Origin: Emiliania huxleyi CCMP1516
Taxonomy: Eukaryota; Haptophyta; Isochrysidales; Noelaerhabdaceae
Assembly: GCF_000372725.1 (NCBI RefSeq)
Contig: NW_005199926.1
Span: 805,393-869,392 of the forward strand
Direction: 5' to 3'
DNA: 64,000 nucleotides
Positions 50,699 to 60,545 of the stretch are shown one piece after another; position 1 is the first letter of the stretch; the number at the start of each line of letters is the position of its first letter. The position numbers and the translations under genes were made by a program. Under the pieces are notes generated by a model. The model saw nothing but the letters and a program-made list of their open reading frames with translations. It searched no databases and had not been told where the DNA came from.

Positions 50699-53600
50699 GG
50701 AGCGGCCGACGGAAGCGCCCTCCTCTGCTCGCGGCGCGGCGCCGCCGGCGGGTGCGGGCGGCGCGGAGCTTGGCGGGGTCCGCTGGAGCGGCGACGAGGA
50801 GGTGTGAACAGCGTCTCTTCACACCCTGATGCTGTGAATAGGCGGTGTCCACTGGAGCGACGAGGAGGTGTGAACAGCGTCTCTTCACACCCTGCTGCTG
50901 TGAATAGGCGGTGTCCACTGGAGCGACGAGGAGGAGGAGGGCGAGGGGGAGGAGGAGTTCAAGCCTGCGATGGAGGAGCGTCTCTCCGCGCAGACCCGAG
51001 GCCACTCACGGCTCACTCCCTGAGCACGCCTTCAACGGCGAGCTAAAGTGAACAGGTGCCGACGCGTTGCCCTCGAGGAGGCGGTCGTCCCGACCCGCGC
51101 CCCGCACCTTAGCCCGAGCCCCGAGCCCCACCACTAGGTCAAGATCCGCGCCATCGAGGATGTCGTCGTGGCCGACACGACCACGCTCAAGAAGTTCTCT
51201 CTCGGGCTCGCCCCTCCAAAGGCGGCGGGAGGCGCGCCCCGCCCCAACCCACGCTGACACTGGCGGCCAATGCGTGTCTTCCGACCCACGCTCTCGAGAG
51301 GACACGCACTCCGCTGCATGCAGCCATACTCAGCGGTGCTCGGCTGTACTCAGCGGGCGATCCGCGGTGTCTCTTCACGCGACCCGCCGAACACACGACG
51401 CGACTCTGTACCCTCCCTCTCCCTCCCCCCCCGCGGAACCTGTCGCACTCATGACGCAGGCAGCCGCTCCCGCGCCGGCACGGGCGCGACACCGCCGTCG
51501 CCGGCCCGGAGAGCGGGCGAGGCGGCGGTGGCCGGGGCCGCCGCCGCCGCGCCGCTCGCCGCCGGGTCGGCCGAGGCCCTTCCGTCGGTGTCGGCGGCGG
51601 ACGCCGCTTCTGAGCCGGCCGTCGCCGCTTCGTCGAGCTTTCCCGCCGTCGACTTCGACGGCGCCTTTGGGAGCGGCGCGCCGGCGGCCGAGGCGCCCGC
51701 GGCTAGACGGGGAGAGACGTGCCTGTTGCACTCCGACTCGCGCGAGAGGGGGCGCGGATTCGGCTGTGCCTCCGCCGTGTTGCAGCCGTATCCGCTGTGT
51801 TCGCAGCCCGTGTGTTTGCCGAGTACGCTGCACGAGACCGCGCCCCCGCCCTGACCTTGGGCGTATCCCCGCTGCAGGCGTCCGCGGCGGGCGGGGCGAC
51901 CGCCTTCTTCGACAACGCGTTCGCCGGCTCGTGGGCGGCGGGCGGCCTCGCCACCGCCGCCAGCCGCGGCTCGGCCGGCAGCCTCGACTCGTCGGATGCT
52001 CTTCCCGCACCAGAGGCGGCGCCGGCGCAGCTCTTCGACGCTGCGTTCGGCGGGGGGGCGGTCTCGCCCCCCGTCGCGCCCGCCGAGCCGAGCGTTTTCG
52101 ACGCGTTCGGCGTCGCGTCGGTTGCGGCCGACCCCTCGCGCTGCAGTACCCTACCAAACCCGGTACCCAAACCCAGTGAAATCGAGTAGGCCGCGCCCGG
52201 CCCGGCGCCAGCAGCGAGCGTCTTCGACGCTTTTGGCGCCGCGGCCGCGGACGCGCCGCCGGGGGGCACGCCCTTCGAGCCGCCCGCGCCCGCGCCCCTT
52301 TTCGACGCGGCGTTCGGCGGCGGCGGGCCGGCCGACATGAACGCCAGCGACGCGCCGGCGACGGGCGAGGTGGCGGAGGCGGCGGCGCCGGAGCTGCCGG
52401 TTGCGGCGGAGGCGCAGGCGGGCGGGATTGTTGCCGATGGCGGTGGCGGTTCGGCGGTGGCGGGCGGCGCGGCCGGGCGGGAGGAGGGGGCGAAGGAGGG
52501 CGGGTCGGGTGAGGAGGTCGGCGGGCACAGCTTGCTCATCTCGGAGGTGGTCAACGCGCGGCTCGAAGGGAGGAAGCTGCTGCAGTACCGCGTGAGCGGC
52601 GAGCTGCGCCTCGTGTCTGCGGCGGCGCCTCAATGAGCTGCGCATTCACAAGAACTGGATCGGTAGGCGAGCTGCGCCTCGTCTCTCCGGCGGCGCGTCC
52701 GGGCACGTCCGAGTTTCGTTTCCGGCTGCGCAACGCTCACCGGATCGAGCAGGTCACACACCCACACACCCACACCGCTCACCCGCGCGCACCGGGCCTT
52801 GCACTGTCAATGCCGTGGGGCTCCTGTCTTCTAGACGCGGAGTCGCGAGGGCTAGTCTGGCCCTTGCCCCACCACCTCGTGTGTGTGTGGAGAAGTGTAC
52901 CTCACCTCACCTCACCTCGAGCACAGGTCAAGGTGAACGACAAGTTTGTCAAGGCCAACGACGGTGCGCAGCCCCCGAACAGCCCCTCCGTCACAGCAGT
53001 CCCGCCGCCCGCTCCTCCCCCAACTGTGCGCTCCTCCGTCCACTCCACCACCCACTCCAGCCTCCACCCACTCCAGTCTCCACCCACACCCCCTCCACCC
53101 ACACCCCCTCCACCCACAGGGATGTACACGGTGTCCTTGCCGCCGACGCGCGACCCGAAGCCGCTCCCGCTCATGAAGTATGTGGCGAGCGGTCGGTGGC
53201 GCCCCGTGCCAGTCTACGTCGACGCCGAGGCGGCGGAGGCGGCGGGCGGCGTCCGCGTGCGGGCGGCGGTGGAGACGAACCCGCAGCTAAAGACGCCGCT
53301 GCAGGACGTGGCGGTGGCCTTGCGCGTGCAGGACGAGGGCGCGCGCTGCTGCGACAAGGCCGTCACGCCTGCAGCTGTGAACAGCGTCTCTGGACGGCGT
53401 CTGGCTGTGAGCAGGCGCGAGCTGTTCCGAGGTCGAGCCGGCCGGCGGCTGGGACGAGGCAGGGAGGTGCGGGCGTCAGCGAGGGGTAGCCGAGAGGCGG
53501 CGGGGAGGGGGGCGGGGGAGAGGGGAGAGGGCGGGGGAGAGGGCGGGCGCGGCTTGCGGAGGCGCATGGGGCGGACGGGGTGGCTGCGCGTCCTCCTTCC

Positions 53601-54465
53601 GAGGCCCTCCCTTTGGGGACGACCCCCCCCCCCTACCCCCTACCCCCCCCCCTCATCTGGCCACCCGGGGAATACTTGGGCCGACACACCCGTAGAGCTC
53701 CCCGGGGCTGAGGGGGGCGGGGACCCCCCCCCCTTTACACACAATACCCCCCCCCCCCCCCCACCCCGTCGCCCCTTCGCGCCGCAGCAGCGTCAAGTGG
53801 CGGATCGACGAGCTCGCGAGAGAGAAGCCGGCGTCGTGCTCGGCGCTGGTGGCGGGGGGAGGCGCGCCTGCGCGCGAGGCGTGCTCGCGTGGGGCGATGC
53901 AGGTGCAGCTCTGCTCGCCCCCGTGCACCGGGCCTTGAACACGCCGTGCCAGCTCCTGCCCGCGTGTCCGGGTGTGAGATGCGAGGGGCTAGCCTGGCCG
54001 CTGCCCCACCACGTTGTGCGTGTGTGGAAGGTTACCTTTCCTCACCTCACCTTTAGGTGCAGTTTGGGTGCGAGGGCGTCACCATCACCGGCATCGAGCT
54101 CGAGGTGCAGGTTGGCACCACCGGCAGCCCGGTCTCGCGGCTGCTGCGCAGGTTCAGTAGCGGGAAGTACGAGGCGCGGCAAGCTGTGAATAGAAGAGCT
54201 GTGAATAGAAGTACGAGGCGCGGCAAGCTCCTCCCTCCACCGCCACCACCACGTGTGCACACCACCACGATCCGCCACCCTCCACCACCCACCACCCACC
54301 ACCACCCACCACCACCCACCACCACCCACCACCACCCACCACCCACCACCACCCACCACCACCCACCACCACCCACCACCCACCACCATCCCCCATCCCC
54401 CATCGCCAACACCCACCGCACGCCTGCGCCTCGCCAGGTTGCTCCGGCGGAGCCGAGGCTCTAGC
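50699..54465 (+). CDS. Muniscin-type endocytic adaptor (muHD, FCHo/Syp1-like), multi-exon
   Basis: The N-terminal part is acidic (WSDEEEEGEGEEEFKPAMEE), then VKIRAIEDVVVADTTTLKKF (from 51138). A long linker repeats FDGAFG, FDNAFAG, FDAAFGG and FDAFG motifs (51660-52320), like clathrin/AP-2/EH-binding peptides. The mu-homology domain begins LLISEVVNARLEGRKLLQYR. It runs through RLRNAHRIEQ (to 52752), VKVNDKFVKANDG (52927-52963), MYTVSLPPTRDPKPLPLMKY (from 53120), SVKWRIDELAREKP (near 53795) and VQFGCEGVTITGIELEVQVG (from 54057), close to FCHo C-termini. A GC-AG intron 52599-52666 restores the frame. Two introns are introners. The end VAPAEPRL near 54465 is tentative. No F-BAR domain is seen upstream. 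Role: cargo selection in clathrin-mediated uptake. Confidence 0.7.
50802..50933 (+). repeat. 66-bp tandem duplication at an exon edge
   Basis: Two copies (50802-50867, 50868-50933) of gtgtgaacagcgtctcttca ... gaataggcggtgtccactgg agcgacgaggag. Upstream, cttggcggggtccgctggag resembles the exon part of the unit. A GC donor at ctt|g|gc and acceptor gaatag would join the frame as LGGVHWSDEE. Confidence 0.8.
52753..52926 (+). mobile_element. Introner copy 5 (muniscin intron)
   Basis: Exact GT-AG intron of 174 bp between RIEQ and VKVND. CA-rich 5' part, core gcgcgcaccgggccttgcac, gccgtggggctcctgtcttc, ccttgccccaccacctcgtg and a (CCTCA)n tail. caggtca occurs across the left junction and again across the right one. 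Confidence 0.85.
53903..54056 (+). mobile_element. Introner copy 6 (muniscin intron)
   Basis: Exact GT-AG intron of 154 bp between GAMQ and VQFGCEG. Core gtgcaccgggccttgaac, ctgccccaccacgttgtgcg, and ttcctcacctcacctttag at the end. aggtgcag is repeated exactly across both junctions. Confidence 0.85.
54286..54390. repeat. (CCACCA)n-type minisatellite in muniscin intron
   Basis: About 100 bp of caccacc/cacccacc units. Confidence 0.9.
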
Positions 54466-54934
54466 AGCGGGCGAGGGCCGGTACGTTGGAGAGGGGCTCG
54501 ACGTGGTCGTGTGCGGTTTGGCGCGAGAGGCAGGCTGTCGATTGGGCAGTCCCTTCCTCCGGCCTCGGGCCCCGGTACGTCCTCTGGCGCGGCCATCCGT
54601 CTCGCATGGCGACACGTGGTTCCGCTCGCCCGCCCGCCGTCGTTTAGTGCCCGTCTTTGTGTGTTTGCGTGTGACTCTCTCGCCCCCGAGCCGGTCGTCA
54701 TCGTCGAGGAGCGCGGGAGGCTGAAGTGGCATGCTGCTGCCCAGAGGAATGTGCGGGCCGCGCGGAGGCTTTTAGAGCCCGCGAACAGTCGCGCGCGCGG
54801 GGGCAGGAGTCAACGACTTTGTATGCGAATAAAAGAATTTCAATGAAGAATTCGCAGCTGGGTCATGTTATCGGATACAGCGTGTCTCCAGGCATACACA
54901 CACTATGGCCCCAACGCTATGCCCGCCTTGCTTC
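54466..54934. other. 3' region of the muniscin gene / spacer
   Basis: Possible further 3' exon or UTR; gaataaaag at 54827 could be a polyadenylation signal. No separate gene supported. Confidence 0.4.
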
Positions 54935-56395
54935 CTACTCGTCCAAAAGGCTGTCCTCTCCGTCAGATGAAGCAGGCGTGGGCGGCCGGCTCGCCCACGC
55001 CTCGATCTTCTTGGGCAGGAGCTGGTTGGACAGGTCCTCTCCGTGGCCTAGGCGGCCGTCGTCGCCCCCACCCCAGGTGAAGACGGCGCCGTCGGCGATG
55101 GCGATGCTGTGGTATGTTCCAGCCGACACAGCGCCCTCGCTAGCAAAACCCTCAACCTTCTTGGGGAGCAGCTGCTGCTGCTCGTCGCCGTGGCCCAACT
55201 GGCCACCATCTCCATCGCCCCAGCTCCAGACAGCACCGTCGGAGGTGAGGGCGAGGCTGTGCCATGCTCCCGCCGACACAGCGACGGCTCGCTGGTCAGC
55301 AAAGGCCTCGATCTTCGTTGGCAGCAGCTGGTACTGCTCGTCGCCGTGGCCCAGCTGGCCAAGGGCTCCATAGCCCCAACTCCAGACGGCGCCGTCGGCG
55401 GTGAGGGCGAGGCTGTGGGCGTCTCCAGCCGACACAGCGACGACGCGCTGGCCAGCCGACGCCTCGATCTTCTTCGGCAGCAGCTGGCGCTGCTGGTCGC
55501 CGTGGCCCAACTTCCCGAAGAAGCCAGAGCCCCAGCTCCAGACGGCGCCGTCGGCGGAGAGAGCGAGGCTGTGGTCGCTTCCAGCCGACACGGCGACCAC
55601 CCGCCGCCCCCCCAAAAGCTCGACCTTCTTGGGCAGCAGCTGGCTCTGCTGGTCGCCGTGGCCCAACTGGCCTTCGCCTCCGCGGCCCCAGCTCCAGACG
55701 GCACCGTCGGCGGTAAGGGCGAGGCTGTGGCTGCCTCCAGCCGACACAGCGACGACGCGCTGGCCAGCAAAGGCCTCCACCTTCTTTGGCTGCCACTGGC
55801 TCTGCCTGTCGCCGTGGCCTAGCCGGCCGTGGCTTCCACTGCCCCAGCTCCAGACGCTGCCGCCGGCGGTGAGGGCGAGGCTGTGCGCAGCTCCAGCCGA
55901 CACGCTCACGGCGCACTCACCCAGCGTCGACGGGAGGCGGGTCGGCGTGTTGGGCTGCGCCACGCCCTCGCCGTGGCCGAGCAGGGCCGGGTTGTAGTAC
56001 GGCGCATTGCCGCACGAAGAGAGCCACCCCTCGCCATCAATGAAGACGCTGTGCCATTTGCCTGCGGCCGCCCTCGCCGGCGGGTTGGACTTGCGCAGCA
56101 GCGCCGAATAGCACAGCCACCGCACGGCACAGCCCTCGCCCTCTGGCTGCGCTGGCAGCTCGAAGCCGCGCTCTTGCGCCCACAAGCGGATGGCCTCCGC
56201 CGCGAGCGAGGCGTGAAAGAGAAGCGAGACGGCCGCGACGCGAGCGATGTCGACGGGGTCGCAGCGAGAGCCGGCGCGCACGAGGAGCTCCGTGGGGAGG
56301 TCGAGGAGGCGGGCGGGCGGCGGCGCGTCTGGCGAGGGAGCGGCGGTGGCGGCGGAGGCGAGGCGGCGCGAGTGGCGCCGCGGCGGGGTGGACAT
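54935..56395 (-). CDS. F-box/RCC1 beta-propeller protein (copy 3)
   Basis: Intronless, 486 aa. Same leader as copy 1 (MSTPPRRHSRRLASAATAAP), F-box LLDLPTELLVRAGSRCDPVD with a small change in the second helix, then seven RCC1 blades (repeated AVWSWG, LLPKKVEAFAGQRVVAVSAG). It lacks the long acidic tail and ends PPTPASSDGEDSLLDE. More diverged from copies 1 and 2 than they are from each other, and on the opposite strand about 40 kb away. Confidence 0.85.
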   Translation of the reverse strand: MSTPPRRHSRRLASAATAAPSPDAPPPARLLDLPTELLVRAGSRCDPVDIARVAAVSLLFHASLAAEAIRLWAQERGFELPAQPEGEGCAVRWLCYSALLRKSNPPARAAAGKWHSVFIDGEGWLSSCGNAPYYNPALLGHGEGVAQPNTPTRLPSTLGECAVSVSAGAAHSLALTAGGSVWSWGSGSHGRLGHGDRQSQWQPKKVEAFAGQRVVAVSAGGSHSLALTADGAVWSWGRGGEGQLGHGDQQSQLLPKKVELLGGRRVVAVSAGSDHSLALSADGAVWSWGSGFFGKLGHGDQQRQLLPKKIEASAGQRVVAVSAGDAHSLALTADGAVWSWGYGALGQLGHGDEQYQLLPTKIEAFADQRAVAVSAGAWHSLALTSDGAVWSWGDGDGGQLGHGDEQQQLLPKKVEGFASEGAVSAGTYHSIAIADGAVFTWGGGDDGRLGHGEDLSNQLLPKKIEAWASRPPTPASSDGEDSLLDE

Positions 56396-57078
56396 CGCGA
56401 GAAAAAGAAAACAATTTGGGCATGAGTCTCCAGGACGCGAGAAAAATAATTGCGTTCCCCGTTTTTTGTTAATTGTCCTTTCCCTGTGTGGTGGCGGCGT
56501 GCCGTCCTCCCATCCCTCCCTTGGAATTGGATCGCAAGGGCGATCTGACTAGATTTCGGCAGATCGGGTCCCACGGAAATAGTTTCTTCGTCCTCCCGGC
56601 CGGAAATAATTTTTTCGTCGTCACCTGCTCACCTCCCGTGTTCCTCTGTGCTCTGACGGCGAATGTCGGTGTGAGGACGCAGCGCCAGGGATAGAGAGAG
56701 CGTGTGAGAGAGCAGCGAGACCCCCCCAGCCCCACGGAGATCGAGAGACCGGGAAGTCGTCGGAAGAGTCGAGAGACCAGAGAGGAGAGAGAGAGAGAGA
56801 AGGGGGAATATAGTAATTAGTATCCTCGTTTTCGCACAAATCGCTCTCGCACCACGCACGCACAGCACGTGTCAAGTCGGAAGAGTGGTGAGTGCACACA
56901 CATCGAGGAATGTCCGAAACCGAATGAGGTACACGCAATGGGCACGCGGGCACGCGCCGCGCGCTGGCGCCGCGCACGAGCCACGACTTCTCGGACTTTC
57001 TCCTCTCCTAGCGTTCTGCGTTCTGGGGCGGCCGGGGTGCTGTACGCGCGGAATAGCGGGAAGACAAAGAGCGGAGCG
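56396..57078. other. Intergenic region between divergent RCC1 copy 3 and the Mpv17 3' end
   Basis: Contains a tail-less fragment of the retroposon core (ctgtgtggtggcggcgtgcc to ccatccctcccttgg, 56484-56523) and a purine-rich gagagaga tract at 56780-56800. Confidence 0.6.
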
Positions 57079-57756
57079 TCACGTGTCGTCCCTGACCTTT
57101 CTCACCGCCTTTGACGCCTGCAGCGACAAGAAGATCGTCCACAGGAAGTTTGCGATGTTGTAGCCGAGCGGTATCCACCGGACGGGGACCGAGCTGTAGC
57201 ATATCAGGTCGACAAAGGGCCAGTAGCACAGCTCCGAGGCCCACGTCACGACGAGGTCCTGCCTGATTTTGCGCGGCAGCCGCGAGAGCCCACCCGCCAG
57301 CCCGTGGTCTTTTACCAGGAAGGCGCCGAAAAACACGCACGTCACGGCGGGCCCAAACCCGAGCTGCCCGCAAAATGTCTTGAGCAACGTCGACTGCAGG
57401 CCCGTGCCGGGGATGAGCCATGTGATGAACCGAAGATAGTGGTAGAGCGCGGGGCCAAAGTAGCAGAGGCCGATGAGAGCGGTCACGGCGGTACGCGTGC
57501 GGTCGGAACCCGCGCCGTCCGGAGCGAGGCGCTGCGCCGTCACATCGGAGAGCGCAAAGGTTGCCGCAGCGGTGAGCGACTGCGTCAGCAGCGGGCGGGC
57601 GCTGAGCTGCGCCTCGTAGGCGGCCCCGAGTGCGCCCGCGAGTCCCATCGCCGTCTGCCCTCCACGCAGCACGGAGACGCGCGATCGCAGCACGGGGAGC
57701 GCCGGCCGCGGCGCTGGGAGTGCCAGCGAGAGGAGAGCGGCGGAGAGGAGAGGCAT
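57079..57756 (-). CDS. Mpv17/PMP22 family membrane protein
   Basis: Intronless, 225 aa. Typical family features: YEAQLSARPLLTQSLTAAAT, FALSDVTAQRL, YFGPALYHYLRF (the G-P-x-x-H-x-x-Y pattern), then CYWPFVDLICYSSVPVRWIP with the conserved W-P-x-x-D block, and NFLWTIFLS at the end. A hydrophobic leader may target plastid or mitochondrion. Members are inner-membrane or peroxisomal channels or homeostasis factors. Confidence 0.85.
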   Translation of the reverse strand: MPLLSAALLSLALPAPRPALPVLRSRVSVLRGGQTAMGLAGALGAAYEAQLSARPLLTQSLTAAATFALSDVTAQRLAPDGAGSDRTRTAVTALIGLCYFGPALYHYLRFITWLIPGTGLQSTLLKTFCGQLGFGPAVTCVFFGAFLVKDHGLAGGLSRLPRKIRQDLVVTWASELCYWPFVDLICYSSVPVRWIPLGYNIANFLWTIFLSLQASKAVRKVRDDT

Positions 57757-57937
57757 TGGTCGAGACGGTTATCAGAGTGAGTTAGCACGAGGTTCCAGGC
57801 TTGAAGACCCGGCCCAGCTAGGCGCGAGAAAGCCGGAAGACTGTCATATCGCGCTGCCGACACCCCACAATGCACAAAACAAACGGGCGTGGGACTCTCT
57901 TTTGCTTTAACTTACACGATACCTGACAGGCCTGCAG

Positions 57938-58852
57938 TCAGCTCGTCGCCCTGGCCGCGGAGCCGGGCGGTGCGTGCGCCGCGCCAGCGCCACCGAAGTG
58001 GAAGGTCTCGATCATACCCCCGTCCACGATGAGCGTCGCGCCGTTGACGTACGACGCCGCCGGAGAGGCGAGGAAGGCGACGGGCCCCGCGATTTCGTGC
58101 GGCTGCCCCCACCGGCCAACCGGCGTGCGGCTGTTGACCTCGTCGGAGAAGCCGCGGTTGCCCTTGAGCGAGGCCGTCAGGTCCGTCTCGATGTAGCCGG
58201 GCCCCACCATGTTGACCGTGATGCCCTCGCCGCCGAGCTCGGACGCGAGGCTGCGCGTCAGGCCCTCGATCCCGGCCTTGGACGCGTTGTACCCGGGCAG
58301 GCCCATCCGGCCGACGTGCGACATGATCGAGCCCACGTTGACGATGCGGCCCCAGCCCCGCTGCCGCATGCTCCTGGCGCACTCGCGAGAGAGCACAAAC
58401 GGGCCGACCAGATTCGCGCGCAGCACGTGCTCAAACTCGGCCGTCGCAAACTCGTCGAGCGTGTGGCGACGGTTGAGCCCGGCGTTGTTGACGAGAATGT
58501 CGATTCTGCCGTGCTCCGCCACGAGTGCGGCCACCGCGGCGACGCACTGCACCTCGTCGCCGACGTCGAACGCGACTGCAGAACAAGAGGCAGCCGGGTT
58601 CCTCTCGAGCAGGCGCCGGCGTGCATCCTCCACGGTGGCCGGGTTGGTGCCGGTGAGGACCGTGTGCGCTCCCTGCGCCGCCAGCGCCTCGGCGATGGCG
58701 AAGCCGATGCCTCGTGAGGCCCCGGTGACCAGCGCGACTTTGCCATCGAGCGGCTCAGACGGCGAGGCGTGGGCGAACGTCGCAGCGGCGCAAGCGGCGG
58801 CGGCGCTGGCGGCGGCGAGGACGCGCGGACGGAGCGCCAGACGGCGGAGCAT
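57938..58852 (-). CDS. Short-chain dehydrogenase/reductase (FabG-like), organelle-targeted
   Basis: Intronless, 304 aa. A 35-residue Ala/Arg leader (MLRRLALRPRVLAAASAAAA) suggests import into an organelle. The classical SDR motifs follow: VALVTGASRGIGFAIAEAL (TGxxxGIG cofactor site), DILVNNAGLNRR (NNAG), NVGSIMSHV with the catalytic Ser, and GYNASKAG (YxxxK), then the C-terminal VGPGYIETDLT. The best fit is 3-oxoacyl-ACP reductase or a related oxidoreductase. The inverted-repeat element at 58861 begins 9 bp upstream of the start codon. Confidence 0.85.
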   Translation of the reverse strand: MLRRLALRPRVLAAASAAAACAAATFAHASPSEPLDGKVALVTGASRGIGFAIAEALAAQGAHTVLTGTNPATVEDARRRLLERNPAASCSAVAFDVGDEVQCVAAVAALVAEHGRIDILVNNAGLNRRHTLDEFATAEFEHVLRANLVGPFVLSRECARSMRQRGWGRIVNVGSIMSHVGRMGLPGYNASKAGIEGLTRSLASELGGEGITVNMVGPGYIETDLTASLKGNRGFSDEVNSRTPVGRWGQPHEIAGPVAFLASPAASYVNGATLIVDGGMIETFHFGGAGAAHAPPGSAARATS

Positions 58853-58860
58853 AGCTAACA

Positions 58861-59365
58861 GCGAGCCGTCTTCTTACCAGGTTGCAACCCTACCTGGGTA
58901 GTCTCGCACTGTGCTGTGAACAGAGCACCAACCAACAGCTCTCAGGACCCCCCGGTGCTGGGGTGCTGCCAGCAACCAACCAACTCGCCGGCGAGCGGAG
59001 CGAGCCGAAGAGCTGGGGCCAAATTGGCGCTGTGAACGTCGTTTGAACCGCGTGCAGGAAGCTGCATGCATCGCCAGCGCCGTCGCAGCATCGAGCGGCG
59101 CGTCCTCCCCAACCAGCGGCGTGTATAGCACCATAGGTCGTCGGCTTTGCCGACGGGCGACGTGGACGGACACAGGCAGGGACGGGCGAAACACGTACCC
59201 GAACAAGCATGACCAGCGAACGGGGCATTGCACTACATAGTGCGGGACCTGGGGCAGCAACCAACAACCTGGATGGGGACGGGGTGCTGCGCAACCGACG
59301 CCAACCAGCAGCGTTCACAGCACAGTGCGAGACTAGGGTTGCAACCTGGTAAGAAGACGGCTCGC
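58861..59365. mobile_element. Inverted-repeat (MITE-like) element A, 505 bp
   Basis: Left arm 58861-58921 (gcgagccgtcttcttaccag ... cgcactgtgctgtgaac) is matched by the complement at 59313-59365, apart from an 8-base insertion in the left arm. The interior has no gene; it also contains cca(g)caaccaaccaac-type repeats. Confidence 0.75.
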
Positions 59366-59406
59366 AGGTCGCCCCACCCCCAAAGAAAACGCCGGCCAAG
59401 AATTCG

Positions 59407-59919
59407 GCACTTCAGCTTGGTATTTTAGTATCATTGCATCCCAGATCATACCCCAGGGCTATACCCTGATACCCTCTTGAGAGGACCCGCATTGGGCCCC
59501 TAGAGGATAGGCTGATACCCTGGTGGGTTACCCTTCACACCGGACACGACCCCCCTCTTCACACCTCTTCGCGCGCTGCGCGCGCGCCAAGACAGACAAC
59601 GCGCTCGAGTGAGCGTCGCGCAGGAGGGAGGCGAGCGCACCACTAAGCAATGCGAAACGAGGAGGCGTGCATTGCGCGCGCAACAGCTGGTGGGCGTGGC
59701 GCGCGGGTACGGCGGAAGCGCAAAGAGTTTGAATGATACCGGGGCGGACCATGCGGGAGGGCTCGGTCCTCGGTGCGAGGTGTGAATTGTCGCTTCGCTG
59801 CGCGGCCGCCGATGATACCTTGATACCCAGCCGAGATAAGTCCCCACAGAGGCCTAGAGCATACCTTGATACCCCCTCTCGAGAGAAGGATACAATGATA
59901 CTATACCAAGCTGAAGTGC
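59407..59919. mobile_element. Inverted-repeat (MITE-like) element B, 513 bp
   Basis: gcacttcagcttggtatttt at 59407, followed by agtatcattgcatcc, is matched by ggatacaatgatactatacc aagctgaagtgc ending at 59919. Inside, gatacc(c/t)tgatacc motifs recur. No coding region. Confidence 0.75.
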
Positions 59920-60116
59920 GACCGGTGAATTCACACAAAAACACCCCGGACCCAAGACGCACAAGCAAGCACAGACAGTCGAGAAGGGAGAGACAGCAAC
60001 GACAGTCAGAAGCCAGCGCTGGGTACCAGGAAGGCGAATGCGATGACGGCCTCTAGTGTGAGCTCTACCTAGTGAGCTCATACGCACGCCGGCAAATCGC
60101 GACTATATACAGCTAG
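59920..60116. other. Spacer
   Basis: No feature seen. Confidence 0.4.
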
Positions 60117-60446
60117 TTAGTTAGGAGCCGACCGACCCTCGCGTCCGGTGCTCATCGGCCGGGCGGGCCACCCGCCCACGCGCCGCCTACGCGCAGCGCG
60201 TGCGCCGCAAACTCGCCCGCCCGCCGAGAGCGCCGGCCAGTCGCCATCGGCCGTCGCGAGAGGCCTGCCCGGCTGTCGCCGCGGGGCCCCCACGAACACC
60301 ACGCGTCGGAGGCGGTGCCGCGCGAACTCGCGCGCAAAGTGCACGCCCCACGCCCGCCGCAGCGTCGTAGCGAAGTAGGACTGCGCCTCCCTCGCGCTAC
60401 GCGCGCCGATCCGCCTCCAGTGCTGCTTGGATGCCGACTCCACCAC
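60117..60446 (-). CDS. Possible C-terminal coding fragment, Arg-rich
   Basis: Reads SASKQHWRRIGARSAREAQS, YFATTLRRAWGVHFAREFAR, VVFVGAPRRQPG and stops at 60117. Composition in the first 60 residues is protein-like; no domain recognised and no upstream exon identified. Upstream lies the foldback element. Confidence 0.3.
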   Translation of the reverse strand: MVESASKQHWRRIGARSAREAQSYFATTLRRAWGVHFAREFARHRLRRVVFVGAPRRQPGRPLATADGDWPALSAGGRVCGARAARRRRVGGWPARPMSTGREGRSAPN

Positions 60447-60545
60447 ACAATCGAGCAGCTGGTGCAGGTCGTTAATTCACTTTCTTTTTTTGACTCTGGA
60501 ATGTGACACCAGAATGGCTGTGCTGGCTCCTTCACAGCCATCTTA

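Noticed and set aside
59528-59968. Minus-strand ORF of 146 codons
   Set aside because: Lies within inverted-repeat element B and shows no protein-like composition.
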